Shown: one piece after another, positions 22,697 to 33,289 of the stretch
Position numbering within the stretch: the stretch's first letter is position 1
Layout of the letters: each line of letters begins with the position of its first letter
DNA from: Platynereis dumerilii
Taxonomy: Eukaryota > Annelida > Polychaeta > Phyllodocida > Nereididae
DNA length: 64,000 bases
NCBI GenBank assembly: GCA_026936325.1
Contig: JAPTHN010000014.1
Location: forward strand, 24,287,348-24,351,347
Direction of reading: 5' to 3'
Made by a program: the position numbers and the translations under genes
Notes under the pieces: model-generated
Databases searched by the model: none
Seen by the model: the letters and a program-made list of their open reading frames with translations, nothing else
What the model was told of the DNA's origin: nothing

Positions 22697-25425
22697 AAAC
22701 TATATTGATTTGGGTAATGGCAAATTCATCCAAGGGATATGTTTCAGTCATCAAGAACTATGAATTAAAAATGTAGTTGAAAATGACACAATCATACTAA
22801 CAGATACAAAGATAGATAAACTTTATTTCATGAAGGTAAACCTATTAATTATAAATATTTATTTACAATGTGGCCCTCCTATTAGTGAAATATTAGTGAC
22901 CAAAAACATCAGAAGGAAATAAAATATCATATATAGCGATATAAAATTTAAATAAGTGATAATAAAATAGAGTCAAAAGGTACATTAAAATAGCGTTATA
23001 GCCGCTAAACATTTGAAGACAGAGAAAAGCTGTCAGAGATGCATATTTACAAAACTCAAACAATTTAATTGCCACGTGTAAATAATCCGAAAGAAGTGTA
23101 GCGACAAGTTCTGAAAATGTATGCACAGGTTATGCTGGCTCATACTTCAAGGAGTGGAGGTTTTTTTTTTTTTCCAAAAAAAGAAATTCAAAAGCAACTA
23201 AGGAATATGTCATATCTCGGACATTAGCGTGGCCAGCAGGGGGCAAAGGGGGAGCAAGTTGCCCCCTCCCCCCCCCCGAACAATCTAAGGTGCCAGTTTG
23301 ATAAGCGGTTGTGCTTTTCTGGCTTCCTAAACTTAGTTTGAAATAAATTTATCAATCAATCAAAACAGATTTTGGGGACATTTTTGCAGACATATGGCAT
23401 AAAATAGGAGAACAATTGGGGGAAAGGTGAAGAAAATGGGGAGATGGCGGGAAACAATAGAGAAATGGCAAGCAAAATGGGGAAATGGTTGTAAAGAAGG
23501 GAGGAAAATTATGAAAAAGATAGGGAAATTTACCAAAAGAGGAGATGTTTATATTTGCTTAAGAAAATGGGAAATTAAAATCGATAAGTAGTTTTTTAAA
23601 AGGGGGACTATTATTAATAGTAAAAAAGGGTCTGCAATTTTAGTGAAGAGATTAAAAATGGAGAACCACCTGTACATAAATTCAGAACTACAAATGGAGA
23701 CAGACCTTTTGACTGATTCTTTATGAAACAGTACATAATCTAAAAGGACATGTGTACAGCATCCGCAAACAGTGGTGTATTTAGGGGGCCATTGCGCTAT
23801 ACCCCCCCCCCCCCCGCACAATTACGGAGCCCTCTGTCGTAATTAAGAGTCTGTTGTGTTGCAATATATTTGTAAAATAGTTTTTCAACTACAACAGACT
23901 CTACTAGGTGCTGTATGCTTAGGGCGCCCTCTGTCGTCTTTGTTGCGTCATACTTAAATTTAAAGTAAAATTGCCTAATTAATGCCTATATACTCCCATG
24001 TATTAATTTAAGCATAATTAAGAGTCTGTTGTGTTGCAATATATTTTAGCATTTTATGCCGAGGGAGCCCACTAACTTTTTTGTTCTTTGTTAATTATTA
24101 GATCGTCCTTACAGCTACTCAACATCTCAAATTGGTTTATTATGTAAGAATCACGCAGATATCGATCACCTGTTGTGTCCATATTGATTATTACAACTTC
24201 TGAATTAACTATTAAAAAAAGATCACCTATTTTTCTTTCAACTATGCAATATTGATTCTTCACTCACTGCTGTCCTTATTTCTATCACAGACTCTTCCAA
24301 AACAGTTTGACATAAGTGCAAGGCATTCTCAACAACAGCTCAGATTCATTGAAATGCTGAATTATCGCAAAGTCAAAACTGTGTTACCATGTACCATAAT
24401 ATTATGCCTCTGATGGGAAAAGGTACAATGAAAAGACATAATATGATATGGCTTACTATTTATTCATTACTATTTATTCATTTTTATAACAAAATATTGA
24501 TTTCTGATTGGCATTAGCAGATGTGGCAGTTTTACGACCTCGTGTATTGGCGCCCGAGCAGGCTAGTGTGCAAGCAGGCTGCAGGCAATCACTCGGGATG
24601 GGGGGGGGGACTGGCCCTATGGGCAGGAGGGCAATGCCCTGCGACCCACCACCGTGATTCCGAATCTGATGTTTTCCAGTTTCTCTACCTTGAGCATTTT
24701 TACATATTTAGGTTTCCATTGCAACCATGCATTTCAGTAATTAGGATATCATGCTTATAAACACTTTTGTGTCCATAACTTCTTTAATTGTAATCGTGAA
24801 TGTTGAACGTATAGTTGTAAGGGATAATGTCTCTCCAAACAGGGTGAAGAGAAATATACTTATGGACAAAATAACTAATACAGCCCACATTAGGGGGGGG
24901 GGGGTAAGTTATGAGGCATAGCACTAGTAGATACAGACAAGATAATCATACCGAATAAATAGTACAGTTGCCTGCCTGACAGTATTATCTGATGTCTAGA
25001 ACAATTTTTCCTTGGTACTGAACTTTTTCCCTTGGTAATACAGCAACAAGAAGGCAAATACTATTAGATATTTGAGGTTTGCTTGGTGGATACAGGATTT
25101 ACAATAACATTACTTTTTATTTAGGCCCTATGCCGTTAAGGTGGCCCTCGGTGAAGTCCAGCAGGTCTAATACTTCTTAGTGATTCAACTTAGCTTGCCA
25201 GTGCATTAGGGTCATCAGATTATAGAACCTCAAACTTGAAATATTCAGCGGAGGTTGGTAAAGTTTGATGTTACTTTCATGAAGCTTTACTCTAAATAAA
25301 TCAGTATTTCTGTCATACAAGTGAAAGCCCTTCATTATCCTCATATTGCTAAATTTAAAAAGTTATAAGTAATGGTTTATAAGTTAAGAGCCCTATTTAT
25401 TTGATTTGACATCATCATAATAAAA
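22697..25425. repeat. Segmental duplication unit Y2
   Basis: Sister of Y1 but shorter: it lacks about 1 kb found in Y1 near 13140-14150 and the hAT MITE at 11794. It has a small retroelement-tail insertion at about 23281-23365 and about 200 bp near 25190-25390 not seen in Y1. Confidence 0.8.
23281..23365 (+). mobile_element. 5'-truncated retroelement tail (about 85 bp)
   Basis: Present in Y2 and absent in Y1 between CCCGAA and AGATTTTGGGGAC. Ends AATAAATTTATCAATCAATCAA, a simple-repeat tail typical of a severely truncated LINE. Confidence 0.55.
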
Positions 25426-25429
25426 TAAG

Positions 25430-26400
25430 AAGAAGAAGAAGAAGAAGGTCAAGTGCATGATTTTGTAATTAATTTCTTTTTTCAATATGTTAGAGCACCA
25501 AAAGTTGATTCTAGCCAGTTAAAATTATTCTGAGATTGTATGTGCAGTTTGGGTGCAATTCCTCTCCAAGTTGTTGTACTTGTAGACAAGATTTACTGAA
25601 AATGCCTAAGGTAAGAGAGCAGGCGCCATGGCACTGCTAAAAAAGAATGCATCCAAACCATGTGTTTCAATCATCAATAACCATGAATTTGGAATGAAAA
25701 TGGAAAATAACACAATCGCATTTAGATAGATAGATACATAAACTCTATTTAATGAAGGTAAAACGGATCAATCATAAATACTTATTGACAATGGGGTCCT
25801 CCTGTTAAAGAAATACTAATGCCTAAAAACATAAAAAAATAATATAATCGTACGTAGTTATAAGCGATAAGAATTACTCCCTTAAGTACAATTAAAACAT
25901 AGTATAATGGCAGATAAAATATTTTACGAATGAGTAAAGCCAGCAGACATGCATATTGAATGTGAAAATTTAATTGCCACGTGTAAATAATAATAAAAAA
26001 GTGGACAGACAAAGTCTGTAAAGGAATGAAGAGGAGATTAATAATTTAGGGGTGGATGTTTTATTCCATAAAAAAATTCAAAAGCAACCAAGGGGACATC
26101 TCGTATCTTGGAGACAGTCAGGCTGGACACACTCAGCTCTGGTGTACACGCCAGGATGCCAGTTGGGAACAAGTTCACGACCGGAAGTTTAACTCTGATC
26201 ATTTGGTCAGAAGTCCAGCCCACAAGGGACGGCCACATGGGGAGGGTTAGGGGGAGTGGCGTAACTAGAAAGTCTCAAGCGTGGGCCAGGCGGGGGGGGG
26301 GGCACCTGAGGAGGGAAAACGATTCTCAGGAGGGTGCCCCCACATAGTGATGCCACTGGGTGCTTATTCATCTCCCGAGATGTAAATTTTAAAATTTTCA
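25430..26400. repeat. Segmental duplication unit X3 (partial)
   Basis: Matches the first 1 kb or so of X1/X2, with the family A MITE site empty and the SINE/LINE part missing. Past 26400 the sequence matches the X block at about 16990-17060 and then reverses orientation. Confidence 0.8.
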
Positions 26401-26534
26401 CCTGTTAATTTTATCAGTGGGTTGTCTCATTACATTGAGGGCCATGCCTTCAGTGGCGCAATAACCAGAATAACCAGATAGGCTCCTCCCCCAACAGAAT
26501 TCCCCCCCCCAACAAGCCATTTTCCTCCCCCCCC

Positions 26535-26910
26535 TCTGATCATGGCGACTATTTGGTCTCACAGTTCCTATGTTCAAAAATGCTCTGCCAGAAAGCATGA
26601 ATATTTTAATGAACTAATTGCTTACATTTGTGTGAAACCATCTCGGAGAAGTCTGTGATAAAACAGTGACAAGATAAAAATTGCAAAGTTGAAATAATAT
26701 TAAATATATTGTAAAGCCTCAAAAGAATATTTTTTATAAAGAAAAAAAGAACTTTTAAAGGGATTTCCAACAAAGACAGTCCAGTGTGCAATTCACCAGA
26801 GTCTCTGGATGGTCTCGCCATTTGTCTCCCCAGAAACTATGTTTAAAATACACAGCTCTCTATTGATCGTTTCTCAAGAAAGTTGGACTTACATTTGCTG
26901 CAGCCCTAAA
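26535..26910. repeat. Inverted piece of X attached to X3
   Basis: Reverse complement of X1 5150-5500, from the end of the G-rich run to CAGCAAATGTAAGTCC. X3 therefore ended in an inversion or fold-over duplication, not in a simple tandem break. Confidence 0.8.
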
Positions 26911-26952
26911 ACTGCTGCCTTGCAGGTGCGCTCAACCATGCAGAACACTGGA

Positions 26953-27290
26953 GTGTTCCCCCGTGGCCTAATTGTCACAGCAGTTGATTTTGAATCGAAT
27001 GGCCTGAGAGGACGCGGGTTCGACTCCCGCTCCTGAACTTCGCTCAGTAACACCAGATACACCAGCATCAGAATAAAGCCTGAAAATAGGACACCAGCAC
27101 TGCACAAGATGACCAAAACATTACCAAGACAGAAATTGGAGAAACCAACAAACCAGAAAGAGCCCAGTTCCAAAAATAGAAACCTGCACAGTGCACAGCA
27201 GTGACACCACACAAAATTGATTGAACTACACAAAAAATTGACTATACGTCCGAGCCCATGGGACGTTAAATGGAGGTGGGTTGTATTCAG
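26953..27290 (+). mobile_element. tRNA-headed SINE
   Basis: Starts CCCCCGTGGCCTAATTGTCA and has a B-box-like GGGTTCGACTCC near 27017. Its 3' region CATGGGACGTTAAATGGAGG then TGGGTTGTAT is shared with the SINEs at 59790-60080 and 46464-46865. The tRNA-like part is too altered for a functional tRNA. Confidence 0.75.
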
Positions 27291-28249
27291 TATTCTATGC
27301 TATCAATAAGATAAGCCCATCATTTTCTGCAAGATTCCTGACTTTATGTGTTTTAATAACAGGCTTTCTGCATTACACTGGCCAGATGCAGCTGCCAAAT
27401 TAATTAGCGAGTAAGCCTAGGGCAGATTTCACGAAAAGCGCTCTCAGAGGGTACCTTAAACTTTCCAACCCTTTTGTTATCTCTCTGTTGCTTCCTGAAG
27501 CAAGTAAACCTATTACTAAGTACATCTGTGAGCTAATGAATAAATATCAATAAAACTAGACATGTCCGAATCGCATAGCGATGAGTGATGCACTGCGCTA
27601 CTGAGTTTGCGACATGATGCATCCCTTAGAATATCAGAATGATGTTCACTAATAAATGTTCATATTAGCTTGTGCATTGCGATGTATATTCTATCAAAAT
27701 ATGACTAGGAAACTAAATATTACACATCATATATTGTTTGACGGGATGAAATAGTTTTGAGATAAAATTGGGCTTTCAGGCACCCATCTCCAAAAAAGCA
27801 CACCCACAGTTGCCCAAAAGGCACCTCCATATTTCACTGCAAGTTACTTTGTTCTTAAAAAGCACAACAACTTGCACTTCACATTTAACATGGAGGACTT
27901 AGACTTGGGTGTGCCTTTTAGGTTACATTGTATGTTTCCTGATTTTTGTTGTGTTACCACAACCAAAGGGCATTTTGGATTTGTTTTTCTTAAATTTGCC
28001 AGAAAATAAAAAAAGACATGGTATATATATAGTGTCCGCATGGTCTCCACCACCATTATTGTCGGTGCACAGGCTTAAATTCATGAAATCTAATAAGAAA
28101 TGGAGCCATTTTCATCCGGTCCTTGTTTCTGGTCAAATACGCTTGGCAGTATTATAAAATGTGATGAAATAATTCTATAATCAAAATATTTGACTAATCA
28201 TATGATTTGGATCATTCCAAATCTATTATTAAATGAAAAACACAGGGTC
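27291..28249. other. Unassigned AT-rich stretch
   Basis: No gene, element ends or tandem array recognised. GATGCATC/GCGATGAG words near 27570-27620 are loosely repeated. Confidence 0.4.
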
Positions 28250-28652
28250 TTAGCACTGTGCACTAACGAGAGGGGTACCCTCGCCATCAGAGCAGCCATT
28301 ACAACACTCGATTCAAATTAATTTTCTGTCATCCTGAGCTTATTTCATCAAATTCAAAGCTCATATTTGTCAAGCATGTAGTTCAGATGTTAAAGTAATC
28401 CCAGGACTCACCTTCCATGTGTGATTACTCGCATAATTTTCAGATTTTGCAGTTGAAATATATCGTAATGGCGAGGGTAACAAAAAAGCCTCTCGAGGGT
28501 AACACCATTTTCCAATATTGTCATGGTGAGGGTACCACCCAAAATGACTGTTATGGAATTGTGTCTTTTTCCTGTTTTTCAACGATTGCTATAGTGTGAT
28601 ACAAACAGCAATGGTGATGTGATGAGATTTACTAGTTAGAACAATTAAATAA

Positions 28653-28680
28653 GATTAGATAGATAGATAGATAGATAGAT
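28653..28680. repeat. (GATA)n tract left of a hAT MITE
   Basis: GATAGATAGATAGATAGAT runs up to the MITE start at 28683. A matching tract (29085-29118) follows its end at 29075, so the MITE sits in a GATA microsatellite. Confidence 0.85.
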
Positions 28681-28682
28681 TA

Positions 28683-29075
28683 CAGTGGTCGAAATAAGGG
28701 GGGGTCAAGGGGGTTTTGACCCCCCAAATGCCCTTGGGACCCCCTCAAATGTATTTTTTAGAAGGACTCAGAGGGGGTCCTGAGAAAACCCCCCCAAATA
28801 GTGAATTGGTTAGGAGGAGTAAGCGTGAACCAGCAAGTAAAGATTAATCAGCATATTAAAACCTCCTGTGATTTATATACATCACCAATAGGGTTTTCAA
28901 AACTAATTTTCTGAGATAAAACATGCCTATCAAGTGCTCGGAATTCATTTTTAGAGCATCTGAAACACTCCGGCTTTAAAGCGCTTCTCACGTCCCGCAG
29001 AATTCCGACTACAAGAACTTCAACTCTTCGAACATGAGAGACCCCCCTAAATAACATGGGCTATTTCGACCACTG
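28683..29075. mobile_element. hAT MITE, second member of the CAGTGGTCG family
   Basis: 393 bp with ends CAGTGGTCGAAATA/TATTTCGACCACTG, alignable along its length with 11794-12203 at moderate divergence. No clean 8-bp duplication was found, probably because the flanks are unstable GATA repeat. It is nested in the 28253-32503 element. Confidence 0.88.
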
Positions 29076-29904
29076 CTATCGATAGCTAGATAGATAGATG
29101 GATAGATAGATAGATAGAATGGTGAGTAACATTTAGAAAAGTTCAGTTTCCCGAGGACATGACCAGTGCATGCATTACATGCTATTCTTACTCATTGAAT
29201 ATTTATTCATTTTTTAATCAACAAATGAAATAAGTATCTACGAGTTTGTAAGCAGCAAAAATACTGTGTCTAAAACTTGGTAATATTATACTGACCAAAA
29301 AGTCTGTGTCAATGACTTGGCCATCCCAGTAAATTTGTTGTCTGTCAGTTGGTAGTCCCTGGTGTCTACCAGTTGATTGTCTATTAGTTGGTTGTCTACC
29401 AGTGTACGACTTGACTTGATACCTTCCTGAGTCTATAGATCCATGTAACCAGTTGTGCTTCTTCCACGTTTTCGGATAATGTGTTCAAACACAGTCCTTG
29501 CATTCGGTGGGAAAGGGATTGTATAGCTTGTAATAAGTAAGAATGTCCCACAAATTGCTTTCTGCCAAAACAATACCATCCACAGTGAAACTTTCTTAAA
29601 ATAATTATTATGCCTTTTATTAAGATTTTAATCTGAGATTCACCATTACATGTTTTGATACTATGATGCTTTACAGAGCTGACTAGTACTACTCTCAAGA
29701 AGCCATGTCATCGTCATAATGATAATTACAAGTTATAACGACATACTCATTCAGACTAAGTGTCTGAGCATGGGTATTTGAGCCACTTAACATGTCATGC
29801 ATCGTCTGTATCAAACTGTATAACATGATGACATACTTTTGAATAATTATATGTCCTTTTGACTTATTAAGCTACATAATGGTTATGTAATGCTGCAGCA
29901 TGCA

Positions 29905-30320
29905 ATGCTATGAAGCCATATGCAAGGGACTGAAGTCAAATGCATGGAAATGTGTATAGCTATGCACTGAGAGCAGAAAAATCCAACATGTTTAATTTAA
30001 ATGCAACAGGGCTGCGCTTTTTACTGGTTTCATTCAACCAATTAACAAAGGGTAAAATCATACAGTGATCAATACAGATTTGGTGACTTAAAAACATACC
30101 TCGCATGTACCTGCATATGTTGTGATTTACAGAGCTATGCAGCCTAATACAATACCCAAAACTCAACTAATTTGCTTTGAAAGTCCAGTTTAAATTCATA
30201 CATATTGGAAGTGCAGTCAAATGCATACAAACATGTATAACCACGCAGGGAGGGCAGAACAATTAAACATGCTTAATTTGAATGCATCAGAGCTGCGTTT
30301 TGGTAGTGTATGCAATGATA
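29905..30320. repeat. Diverged internal tandem duplication, period about 275 bp
   Basis: AGTCAAATGCATGGAAATGT with AACATGTTTAATTTAAATGC (about 29934-30005) recurs as AGTCAAATGCATACAAACAT with AACATGCTTAATTTGAATGC (about 30212-30285). The region is rich in TGCATA/ATGCA words. Confidence 0.6.
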
Positions 30321-30595
30321 TCTGCAAACAGGTTTGCAAGCCTATGTCAAGAAATGCAGACTTATCCAGAGATGTTGCAGATTTATGTGATGCCTATGTA
30401 TAGATAAGCATCAATACGCAGCAGTATGCATTGATATATGCAAGTAAACTGCAATTTTAATACTAACTTGATGAGTTTTACGTGATGTTAGTGGCTATTT
30501 TGCAGAACAAAAGACTGCAAAACGCAGGTAAATGTATCAATAATATGTATCAGTATGCAGTGCATTTGTGAAGTAAATGCAAGGTTAATTACACC

Positions 30596-30597
<2 letters not shown>

Positions 30598-30648
<51 letters not shown>

Positions 30649-31720
30649 ATATTTAGGCAGGGTGGCAGATTCAGCAAACAACTGTTTTTCAATCTGGCCC
30701 TGTATAAAAACAATCGATTGATAAAAAACAATAAAATAACAATTATAGTATTACTATACATTAAAGGTTAAAAATCAAACATTCAAGAAATATGCTTTAG
30801 CTTTACCTTTAAAATCATTAATACTTGTGCACCCCTTCAAGTGATCATTTAAACTATTCCATACAATAGGACCTATATACGAAAAAGCATTTTTAGTACA
30901 TTCGATGTTAACATGCGGAACATACACATCATGTTCTTTTACATTTCTACTTAGTCTATTCGATACTTCAATAGCCATAAGAATCTCATTTGACAAATAT
31001 TCAGGTGCTAGACCATGTATACATTTAAATACTAAAAGTGACATGAAGTAATCCCTTCTTTGTTTGACATTCATTACTTTCATTTTTGTTACAAGTTCAA
31101 CTCCTCTCACGTTAATATAATCATAATTATTATAAATAGCTCGTACTGCTCTATTCTGCATTCTTTGAATTTTACTAAGATTACTTTCAGTTGTATAGCC
31201 CCATACAGTAATTGCATAATCAATTTTAGGCTGAATATAACTTTTATAAATTTGTACTAAGGATTCAAAAGGTAGGAATTTTCTAAGTCTTGATAAAACC
31301 CATATTTTCTTGCAAAGTTGTTGACATAAAGTATTAATATTTTTGTTCCAATTCAAATTCTTATCAATTTTAAGACCAAGATAATCACAGCATTCAACAT
31401 CTTTCAATTGGTCATCACCAAGAAATAATTCTAGGTTTTCTAACAATAATGCTTCTCTCTGGCGAGTGGTAACTAACATTGTACTTGACTTTGTAGCATT
31501 AACAACCAATGAATTTCTGTCATACCATTCTTTTATACAACATAAAGAGTTTTGTATACAACATAAAGAGTTTTGTAATTTATCATTCACCATAGTTACA
31601 TTTTCACCACTGCAGTATATAAGAACATCATCTGCATAGAGATTACATACGGCTGTATCAAGATAATTATTTATATCATTTACATACAATAAGAATAATG
31701 TAGGCCCTAGTACAGTACAG
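30598..31720 (-). mobile_element. 5'-truncated LINE with poly(A) tail (minus strand)
   Basis: Non-LTR retrotransposon reading leftward and ending in 46 consecutive T (30598-30643), the complement of a poly(A) tail. Its 5' break falls just upstream of the LGPTLFLLYVNDI motif at about 31715. It belongs to a different lineage from the X LINEs, which have a GCGCTATATAAGT/(TTG)n tail. No clear target duplication was found. It is nested in the 28253-32503 element. Confidence 0.9.
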
Positions 31721-31752
31721 TACCAGTTGCAAACATATGCATGGTTCTGCAA
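30775..31752 (-). pseudogene. LINE reverse transcriptase, C-terminal part
   Basis: Open frame of 325 residues; the first 10-15 codons are flank, not element. LGPTLFLLYVNDINNYLD and NLYADDVLIYCSG carry the RT catalytic YADD loop. LNWNKNINTLCQQLCKK, PKIDYAITVWG and IQRMQNRAVRAIYN follow, and the frame ends SINDFKGKAKAYFLNV with a natural stop. This is the jockey/CR1-like RT-to-C-terminus pattern. A 7-residue stretch QNSLCCI is duplicated in tandem (21 bp, about 31540-31580), an in-frame change not expected in a working RT. The endonuclease and the first RT motifs are missing. Confidence 0.88.
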
Positions 31753-32088
31753 CTTCTCTGCATCTTACATTGTAAAATTCATTAAAAAAGTACCATTACG
31801 CAGGTTTTTCCATGTCTTGGTGCATTTCTTTAATATTGTCTAAATGAATCTATAGTTTCTGACCAAAACAGATTGGTCAGGCCAATCACATTACTTTGGC
31901 ACTTTTTATTGCAACTAGGTTTCTTGATTGGAATTCCTGATTGCTTACTTCACAATTGCAATCATGACATTTGTGTCAGCACATGCTCTGATGTTGCACA
32001 ACAAAGAAACATTGAATTAGCTGATTCATTAACTTGACTACCCCTGACTAAAACCATTCGCTATGCTTGCTTCTGTCTACATGTCTTG

Positions 32089-32290
32089 TGTTACCCTCAC
32101 CAATGTTTATGGAGGTTACCCTCGCCAACCGGAAGTGACCCTCGCCCTAATCTTACAGTACCCTCGCCACTTCCGGGCTGGTACCCTCGCCATTTAGGTT
32201 GGTACCCTCGCCATTTTTGGTTGGTACCCTCGCCAAAATGCTGGTACCCTCGCCCCGCCATTTTTCGTTTTTTGTGGTACCCTCACCTCG
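32089..32290. repeat. Subterminal array of GTACCCTCGCC
   Basis: About ten copies of a GTACCCTCGCC/GTTACCCTCGCC word spaced 20-25 bp apart with unrelated bases between. The same word is part of the terminal inverted repeat of the 28253-32503 element. Placement suggests protein-binding sites used in transposition (inference). Confidence 0.75.
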
Positions 32291-32507
32291 AGTGAATTCG
32301 AATTTCATAAATATCTTATTTCCTCTTGCATGTTAGGGTCTGGCACTTGGCACTGATTCATTCCACAAGCCATTTAACCTATCTTAACAATTTGAAGACC
32401 TCGCACCCCTTACATTTGTTTCAATTTCACTTTGAAATCACGAAGTGAGATGTGTCATGGCCACCCTGATGGCGAGGGTACCCCCCTCGTTAGTGCACAG
32501 TGCTTAG

Positions 32508-33050
32508 GAAGAGGTTCGTTTTTTTTTGGCACTCTCCCTACACAATGATTGTAGGCCAATACTTGGAATTTAACATATCTTGGAAAGGATTTCATTATTG
32601 GGATTTGAATATGTGCAGTGTACCCCAGATAAAACAACCCTCATGACATGGAGAGGGATCTGTTTTTCATCTCATATAATCAACAAATAAATACTTTCAA
32701 TGCATGACAGTAGGACATACAAATATTAAGATTCCTGAAATCAGTATTTTCAATTTAGGGTAAAGTCTATAAAGATAAATCTCGAAATTCTAGCCCTGGT
32801 AAGGGGGCATATTACTTTAGGAACAAAAGTACCTAATCACAAGTCCATAAATGGAAAATAAGTGAGTAACTGCAGATTAAAAATCTATCTCCTAACCATG
32901 TAAATGGCATGTATGTTCAACAGTTCAATGAATCGGGGATAGCTTTCATCACAGTACCTCCACAGGGAATCACCCCATATATTGCCCCCCCCTAGCCATT
33001 TCTAGATACGCCCCTGCTGTCTATCATACTACTTAATCTGCCAAATACCA
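32508..33050. other. Unassigned; possible single hAT-type end
   Basis: No gene seen. At 32990-33037 a stretch ends CTAGATACGCCCCTG, the complement of a CAGGGGCGTATCTAG hAT-like end. Its partner end was not found. Confidence 0.35.
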
Positions 33051-33052
33051 AT

Positions 33053-33095
33053 CAATCGATCATTCAATCAATCAATCAATCAATCAATCCATCAA

Positions 33096-33163
<68 letters not shown>

Positions 33164-33164
33164 C

Positions 33165-33200
<36 letters not shown>

Positions 33201-33276
33201 GTCTATCTATCTTTCTATCCATCTATCTTTCTATCTATCTATCTATCTACCTATATATCTATGTATCTGTCTATCT
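33053..33276. repeat. (CAAT)n followed by long (CTAT)n microsatellite
   Basis: About 40 bp of ATCA units, then about 180 bp of nearly pure CTAT with a few CCAT/CTGT/CTTT variants. This is the longest tetranucleotide tract in the window. Confidence 0.95.
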
Positions 33277-33289
33277 ATCCATACATGTT

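Larger units (their letters stand above)
28253..32503. mobile_element. Large TTA-flanked DNA element with mirrored subterminal motifs
   Basis: A 4.25-kb element with ends GCACTGTGCACTAACGAG and its complement CTCGTTAGTGCACAGTGC, continuing as a matched inverted repeat through GGTACCCTCGCCATCAG. TTA lies outside both ends (28250-28252, 32504-32506), consistent with the 3-bp TWA duplication of PIF/Harbinger, though the superfamily is inferred. The word GTACCCTCGCC is repeated about ten times at 32089-32290. At the left, complementary GGCGAGGGTA words lie at about 28470-28540. No transposase is recognisable. It holds a GATA tract with a hAT MITE, a diverged internal duplication and a LINE. Confidence 0.75.
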
